Shown here one piece after another: positions 33,374 through 38,163 of a stretch of DNA of 38,163 nt. How positions within the stretch are numbered: position 1 is the first letter of the stretch; every line of letters starts with the position of its first letter. The DNA is from Clostridium sp. D33t1_170424_F3 (GTDB taxonomy: Bacteria; Bacillota; Clostridia; Oscillospirales; Acutalibacteraceae): the NCBI RefSeq assembly GCF_015667585.1, contig NZ_JADPEG010000023.1:1-38163 (forward strand), given 5' to 3'. Below the pieces are notes generated by a model. That model worked only from the letters and a program-made list of their open reading frames with translations, did no database searches and was not told where the DNA came from. The position numbers were made by a program, and so were the translations under genes.

Positions 33374-36300
33374 ATGAACAGACACAGCAAATGGGTGGCG
33401 CTGGCGCTTTCCGTTTCCATGCTGTTTACAAGCATGGGAAGCCTGCCCGCACAGGCGGTGCAGGAATATACACCGGCTGGCCATACCGTGGAGGCGGAGG
33501 CCCCCGGAAGAACCGTTTTAAACTTCAACAGCGATTGGGGCTTCTATCAGGGGGACCTGGAGGGCGCGCAGGCGGTGGACTTTAACGATGAGGAATTTGC
33601 CGCAGTGACGGTGCCGCACACCATGCGCCTGGAGAAAAAGAACGCGGGAGACGCTGGCAGCGTGTACCGCGGAGTCGGTTGGTATCGCCGTTATTTTACA
33701 CTGGACGAACAGTACAAGGGCAAAAAGATCAATATTGATTTTGACGGTGTAATGATCGACAGCGACGTGTATCTGAACGGGGAAAAGGTCTATACCCGCA
33801 ACGGCGGTTACATCGGTTTTTCCGTGGACATTACCGATAAAGTCAAATGGGACGGGCAGACGAACGTCCTTGCGGTCCGCGTTTCCAATCTGGACAATCC
33901 GGATACGCCTCCGGGAAAACCGCTGGCCAATCTGGACTTCCATTATTACGGCGGCATTTACCGCGATGTACGGATGCGCATTACAGATAACCTGTATATC
34001 TCTGACGCGCTGCAGGCGGATGAAGAGGCCAGCGGCGGCGTGTTTGTAACATATACGGACGTTTCCGATGCGGCGGCAACCGTGAACGTCAAGACCCATG
34101 TGGTCAACGAAGAGGAATCTGCGGTGGAAGCGACGGTCGTCAGCACGCTGGTGGACGCGGACGGCGAAACCGTGGCGGAAATTTCCTCCGTGGAAACGGT
34201 TTCGGCGGGAGGGGCGATCCAGTTCAGCCAGAAGATGGACGTGCAGAACCCGATCCTCTGGCATCCGGACCATCCTTACCTGTATGACCTGGTCAGCGAG
34301 GTGCAGGTGGGCGGCGAGACGGTGGATACGGTCACGACGCGGATCGGTATCCGTACCATCGATTTCCGCGCGGACGGCTTTTACATAAACGGGGAAAAGC
34401 TGTATCTGCGCGGCGCAAACCGCCACCAGTCGTATGCCAATGTCGGCGACGCGGCTTCCGTTTCCATGCAGAAGCGCGACGCGATCCAGATGAAGGAAAA
34501 CGGCTTTAACTCGGTACGCGCCACGCACTATCCGCAGTCCCCGGCCTTCCTCGATGCGTGCGATGAATTGGGTATCCTGGTCATCGAATGCCAGCCGGGT
34601 TGGCAGAACTTTACCAATACACAGACGTTCTACGACCGTACGCTCCGCGACACGCGCGAGATGATCCGGCGCGACCGCAACCGTCCAAGCGTCATCCTGT
34701 GGGAGACTTCCCTCAACGAGACGGGTTATTCCCGCCAGTGGGCGCAGGAAGCGACGGCAACCGCGCACCGCGAATATCCGGGCGACCAGATGTTTACCGC
34801 CGCGGACTATGGTTACCACGGCGACCTGTACGACGTGTGCTATAAGGTTGTGGACCGCAATAACGGCGTGGAGACCGATTACAACCCGGACAAACCGTTC
34901 CTGACCCGTGAATGGGGCGATTGGGGCGGTATGGGACAGGCGAGCCGTAAGAACGGAGAGGCGGCCCTGCTCAACAATGTCGTTGTGCGTGAAAAGCAGC
35001 TGGAGGGCGCCGGCTATCCCGACTGGGGAGGTCTGGACGCCAACGAGCGCATCGGCGGCTATTTCCTCTGGAGCTGGAACGACTATGCCCGTGGCAGTGT
35101 GGCGTCCACACTGGCGAACGGTACGGTGGATATCGACCGCTATGAGAAATACAATTTCTATTGGCTCAAATCGATGCAGTCTGCCCGCAATCCCGTATAT
35201 GGGCCTATGGTCTTTATTGCAAGCACCCATTCCGAAAGTTCCGCGCGTGAAATTACCCTCTACAGCAACTGCGACAGCGTGCGGCTGTACCAGAATGACG
35301 AGCTGATCGGTGAGCAGACACGAGACGAAGCTTTCGCCATGAACAGTTCGGTCGGCGCGGATTCCAACATCAAGAAGAAGGGCGGCAGCCCCATTTTCAA
35401 ACTCACATTGCCCTCTTTTGTGGTGGGCGAACTCCGCGCGGAAGGCGTTCTGGACGGAAAAGTCGTCGCGGAGCACCTTGTCCGTACGCCGGGAACACCG
35501 GCCCGTATTGAGATCGAGGTGCGCGACCGGGAGATGCAGCCGGTCGCGGACGGTTCTGATCTGGTGCCGGTTTACTTCAAGGTTGTGGATGAGAGTGGAA
35601 CGGTCATACCGGACTACAGCCAGAAAATCCGCATCTCTGTGACAGGAGAGGGCGAGCTGGTCGGCGAGAACATCCCGCGCATCGGCGTGGAGGAGCAAAA
35701 ACTGGAGGCCGGCGTCGGCCATGCCTTTATCCGTACCAGCCGGACGGCGGGCGGCGTGCATATTGAAGCCTCCGGTATGACGGACGAGCTGGTCGGATCC
35801 ATCAATTTTGAGACAGCACCGTACACGGACGTATTCGTTCCGGACGGCGATCATGTCGCATGGACCAACGGTATGGACGCGTTTGAACAGGCGTATGAAA
35901 CCTATGACGATCTTGCGTACGGCAAGCCCACGACGGCTTCCTCCACGCAGGAAGACCAGGGCAACTGGCCGAAGAATGCGGTGGACGACGACGAGGGCAC
36001 CAAATGGTGCGCAAGCGGCGGCGGTTACCCGCAATGGCTGCAGATCGACCTGGAGAAAATTCAGGCGATCAGCGGCTTCCAGATCAACTGGGAGAGCAAG
36101 GCCAACACCTATGCATACCGCATCCAGACCTCCTTCGACGGAAACAGCTGGAACACCGTGGTGGACAGTGCGGACAGGCAGCTTCCGGACAATCGTTTGG
36201 ACACACAAATGGCGGACACAGTAGGACGCTACGTCCGGGTAATGGTTGATTCCGGTTCCGCCGGATGGGCCTGCCTGTACGACTTTAAGGTGTTTGCTTC

Positions 36301-38163
36301 CAGCAAGCCGCTGGCAGAGCTGCTCCCGGCAATCGGCGATGAAGCGGTGCTTGACCTGACCGCATCGGACGTTTCACCGGAGGGAAGAGGCGTGGACACC
36401 CTGCGCGACGGGGAGACGCTGATCGGTACCGGCTGGCTTGCCGCATCGAACACGACGCCGCAGTCCGTTACGCTTTCCTTTAAAGAGCCGCAGACCATTG
36501 CGGCCAACCAGATTTACTGGGAGAAGGACAGCAGCCAATACACCTATTCTTTGGAGCTTTCCGAGGACGGAGAGGTTTGGCAGCCCGTCCTGACGGATAT
36601 CACTGTGGGGGGACAATCCTTCCAGCCGGTCCTGTTTGAGCGGGCATACAGCGGTATCCGCTATGCGCGCGTAACCATTACCAATATATCCGCGGGCGGC
36701 ACGCCGGTGGTCGGTATGGCGGAATGGATCGTCTATGGCATGGGGAAAGAAGAGGAAGTCAAACCCGTAAAGGGTTTTGATTACCTGAGCGACCTGGCGT
36801 GGACTTCCGCAAAGGCCGGATACGGCAGCGTTGTCAAGGACCGCGCCTGCAACGGTTCCTCCATCTCTCTGCGTGTCGATGGGAAAGTCCGTGAGTTTGC
36901 CAAGGGCCTTTCCGGCGACCATCTGGAATCCGGAACCGAACTTGTCTATGACATTGCGGGAAAGGGCTACAATAAGCTGGAATCCTATGCAGGCATTGAC
37001 AGCAATGCCGGTAAAAATGAAGCCCGCACAATCTTCAAGGTCTTTGTGGATGGGGAAGCTGTCTATGAAAGTCCGGTCCTGACCCGGGATGGAGACAGCG
37101 CCTTTATAGAGGTTGCACTTCCGGAATCGGCAAAGGAATTGAAACTGCGTGCGGAATGGGACGGCGTAACGCAGAACGGCCAATACAATGCGCATGCCTG
37201 CTGGGGAGACGCCAAGCTGACGCGCATGGTAAAGGATATTGTTTCCGTAAAAGAGCTGCCAGTTTTGGAAGTCGCGGTGGGAACTCCCTACTATCGTTTG
37301 GCGCTTCCGGAAACAGTTACCGCTGTACTGGAAGATGGCAATTCGGTCGCTTTGGCAGTGAAATGGGCAAAGGGCAACTATGATAGTACAAAAGAGGGAA
37401 CCTATACGTTAAGCGGTGCGCTGGTTTGTCCGGACGGCATAATCAACGCGTCCGGTTTGACAGCTTCAATTGAGGTAAAAGTCACACCGAAGAGTGCGGA
37501 GCCGGAAGAGCACACCCTCAGCGTCACCTTCCCGTCGAAGCACGCCCAGCTTTCCATAGAGGGCGAGGACCTCAAGCTTGCCAATCTGATTGGCAGGTAC
37601 GAAGCAACGGTTATGGCGGACGACGCTGTAACGTTGACCTTCACCCCCACGGCGGAGGGCAGAGAGTTTGCGGGCGTGACCGTGAACGGGGAACCGGCGG
37701 CCCTGAAAGATACGGAATCCTACACCTATACCGGCAAGATGCCGAACACGGATACCGCGCTGGACTTTGCGTTCACCGTTGTGAATAAGCAGGTGCTGCG
37801 CACCGTAATCGAGATTGCGGAAGGCCTCAAGGATGGCGACGAATACAACGCGGCGGTGCCGTCCGTACAGAAGCTGTTCGACGCGGCGCTTGATAAGGCG
37901 GTTGCAGTCGAGGCACAGGCGGACGCATCGCAACAGGACATCGACAACGCATGGGCAAAGCTGCTCAACGTCATCCAGCATTTGAGCTTTGCAAAGGGCG
38001 ACAAGACCGTCCTGAAGGAAGCGCTGGACACTGCGGCTGCTTTGGAGCAGGATGACTACACAGCCGGAAGCTGGGCGGCGTATGAGCTGGTTCTGGCGGC
38101 GGCGCAGGAGGTCTATGACGACGCGGACGCGATGGACAAGGAGATCAGGGAAGCGGCGGCGGA
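33374..38163 (+). CDS. Secreted GH2 beta-galactosidase-type protein, multidomain (3' end outside window)
   Basis: The frame is open from ATG 33374 (GGAGGAG at 33361-33367) to the window end: 1596 complete codons, no stop. A signal peptide (about 1-29) is followed by the GH2 sugar-binding domain (45-215), an Ig-like domain (215-320) and a TIM barrel (320-620). The barrel has RGANRHQ, the acid/base Glu449 in WETSLNET and the probable nucleophile Glu513 in LTREWGDW. These match beta-galactosidases better than glucuronidases. Then come an F5/8 (CBM32-like) domain (848-975), a second discoidin-like domain (976-1126), an NPCBM (1133-1285), an Ig-like domain (1292-1369), a bacterial-repeat domain (1376-1470) and FIVAR repeats. 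The tail order follows that of the GH110 protein. It should hydrolyse beta-galactosides at the cell surface. Confidence 0.92.
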   Translation, partial: MNRHSKWVALALSVSMLFTSMGSLPAQAVQEYTPAGHTVEAEAPGRTVLNFNSDWGFYQGDLEGAQAVDFNDEEFAAVTVPHTMRLEKKNAGDAGSVYRGVGWYRRYFTLDEQYKGKKINIDFDGVMIDSDVYLNGEKVYTRNGGYIGFSVDITDKVKWDGQTNVLAVRVSNLDNPDTPPGKPLANLDFHYYGGIYRDVRMRITDNLYISDALQADEEASGGVFVTYTDVSDAAATVNVKTHVVNEEESAVEATVVSTLVDADGETVAEISSVETVSAGGAIQFSQKMDVQNPILWHPDHPYLYDLVSEVQVGGETVDTVTTRIGIRTIDFRADGFYINGEKLYLRGANRHQSYANVGDAASVSMQKRDAIQMKENGFNSVRATHYPQSPAFLDACDELGILVIECQPGWQNFTNTQTFYDRTLRDTREMIRRDRNRPSVILWETSLNETGYSRQWAQEATATAHREYPGDQMFTAADYGYHGDLYDVCYKVVDRNNGVETDYNPDKPFLTREWGDWGGMGQASRKNGEAALLNNVVVREKQLEGAGYPDWGGLDANERIGGYFLWSWNDYARGSVASTLANGTVDIDRYEKYNFYWLKSMQSARNPVYGPMVFIASTHSESSAREITLYSNCDSVRLYQNDELIGEQTRDEAFAMNSSVGADSNIKKKGGSPIFKLTLPSFVVGELRAEGVLDGKVVAEHLVRTPGTPARIEIEVRDREMQPVADGSDLVPVYFKVVDESGTVIPDYSQKIRISVTGEGELVGENIPRIGVEEQKLEAGVGHAFIRTSRTAGGVHIEASGMTDELVGSINFETAPYTDVFVPDGDHVAWTNGMDAFEQAYETYDDLAYGKPTTASSTQEDQGNWPKNAVDDDEGTKWCASGGGYPQWLQIDLEKIQAISGFQINWESKANTYAYRIQTSFDGNSWNTVVDSADRQLPDNRLDTQMADTVGRYVRVMVDSGSAGWACLYDFKVFASSKPLAELLPAIGDEAVLDLTASDVSPEGRGVDTLRDGETLIGTGWLAASNTTPQSVTLSFKEPQTIAANQIYWEKDSSQYTYSLELSEDGEVWQPVLTDITVGGQSFQPVLFERAYSGIRYARVTITNISAGGTPVVGMAEWIVYGMGKEEEVKPVKGFDYLSDLAWTSAKAGYGSVVKDRACNGSSISLRVDGKVREFAKGLSGDHLESGTELVYDIAGKGYNKLESYAGIDSNAGKNEARTIFKVFVDGEAVYESPVLTRDGDSAFIEVALPESAKELKLRAEWDGVTQNGQYNAHACWGDAKLTRMVKDIVSVKELPVLEVAVGTPYYRLALPETVTAVLEDGNSVALAVKWAKGNYDSTKEGTYTLSGALVCPDGIINASGLTASIEVKVTPKSAEPEEHTLSVTFPSKHAQLSIEGEDLKLANLIGRYEATVMADDAVTLTFTPTAEGREFAGVTVNGEPAALKDTESYTYTGKMPNTDTALDFAFTVVNKQVLRTVIEIAEGLKDGDEYNAAVPSVQKLFDAALDKAVAVEAQADASQQDIDNAWAKLLNVIQHLSFAKGDKTVLKEALDTAAALEQDDYTAGSWAAYELVLAAAQEVYDDADAMDKEIREAAA

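Noticed and set aside
33518-36208. A long minus-strand open frame inside the GH2 gene
   Set aside because: The plus frame carries the GH2 active-site motifs; the antisense frame has low-complexity composition and no start context.

Overview
The window looks like a chromosomal segment of a low-to-moderate GC Gram-positive anaerobe of the Clostridia (Bacillota), probably a gut, host-glycan-degrading member. The basis is strong AGGAGG-type ribosome binding sites, sigma-A promoters with 17-nt spacers, a Cys-type T-box leader before cysE, a SinR/TasA-like gene pair, DUF1385-prmC linkage, and very large secreted glycosidases with FIVAR repeats. No rRNA, tRNA, CRISPR array, transposase or prophage block was seen. 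The assignment below class level is inference.

Layout. 1-837 is the 3' end of a large surface protein (FIVAR repeats plus a C-terminal module of about 105 residues). 1046-4686 holds a lipoprotein, an OmpR-type response regulator and its histidine kinase, followed 1 bp later by a DUF1385 membrane protein and then prmC. 6792-8594 has an AraC/GyrI-like regulator and a convergent HAD phosphatase, separated by a perfect 29-bp-arm palindrome. That palindrome belongs to a two-copy MITE-like element; the other copy lies before prmC. 8763-12698 is a recA-recX-rimO-pgsA gene string with a sigma-A promoter and a LexA-like box. 12753-14376 is a divergent pair: a SinR-like XRE regulator and a TasA/camelysin-like secreted protein, with four copies of a decamer between them. 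14545-17686 is a cysteine module: a T-box-controlled cysE, cysS with its own promoter, and a YbaK-type Cys-tRNA(Pro) deacylase. 17825-20202 is a second divergent pair: a 493-aa XRE-type regulator and an unusual protein of about 22 heptads. 20291-23670 contains two paralogous 67-aa proteins, a tandem-thioredoxin/DsbD-like membrane protein and two small unknown genes.

24337-38163 is the glycan-degradation part: a 2908-aa GH110-type alpha-1,3-galactosidase with repeated beta-sandwich modules, cadherin-like domains, an NPCBM, FIVAR repeats and the same C-terminal module as the protein at position 1, then a GH2 beta-galactosidase-type protein with F5/8, NPCBM and FIVAR modules that runs off the window. 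A plausible joint role is stepwise removal of terminal alpha-1,3-galactose and then beta-galactose from host glycans at the cell surface.

The observations most worth follow-up are the shared C-terminal module with no LPXTG motif, the putative SinR-like operator array (with one 11-nt match upstream of the GH110 gene), the heptad-repeat protein with its divergent regulator, and the tandem CESC redox protein.
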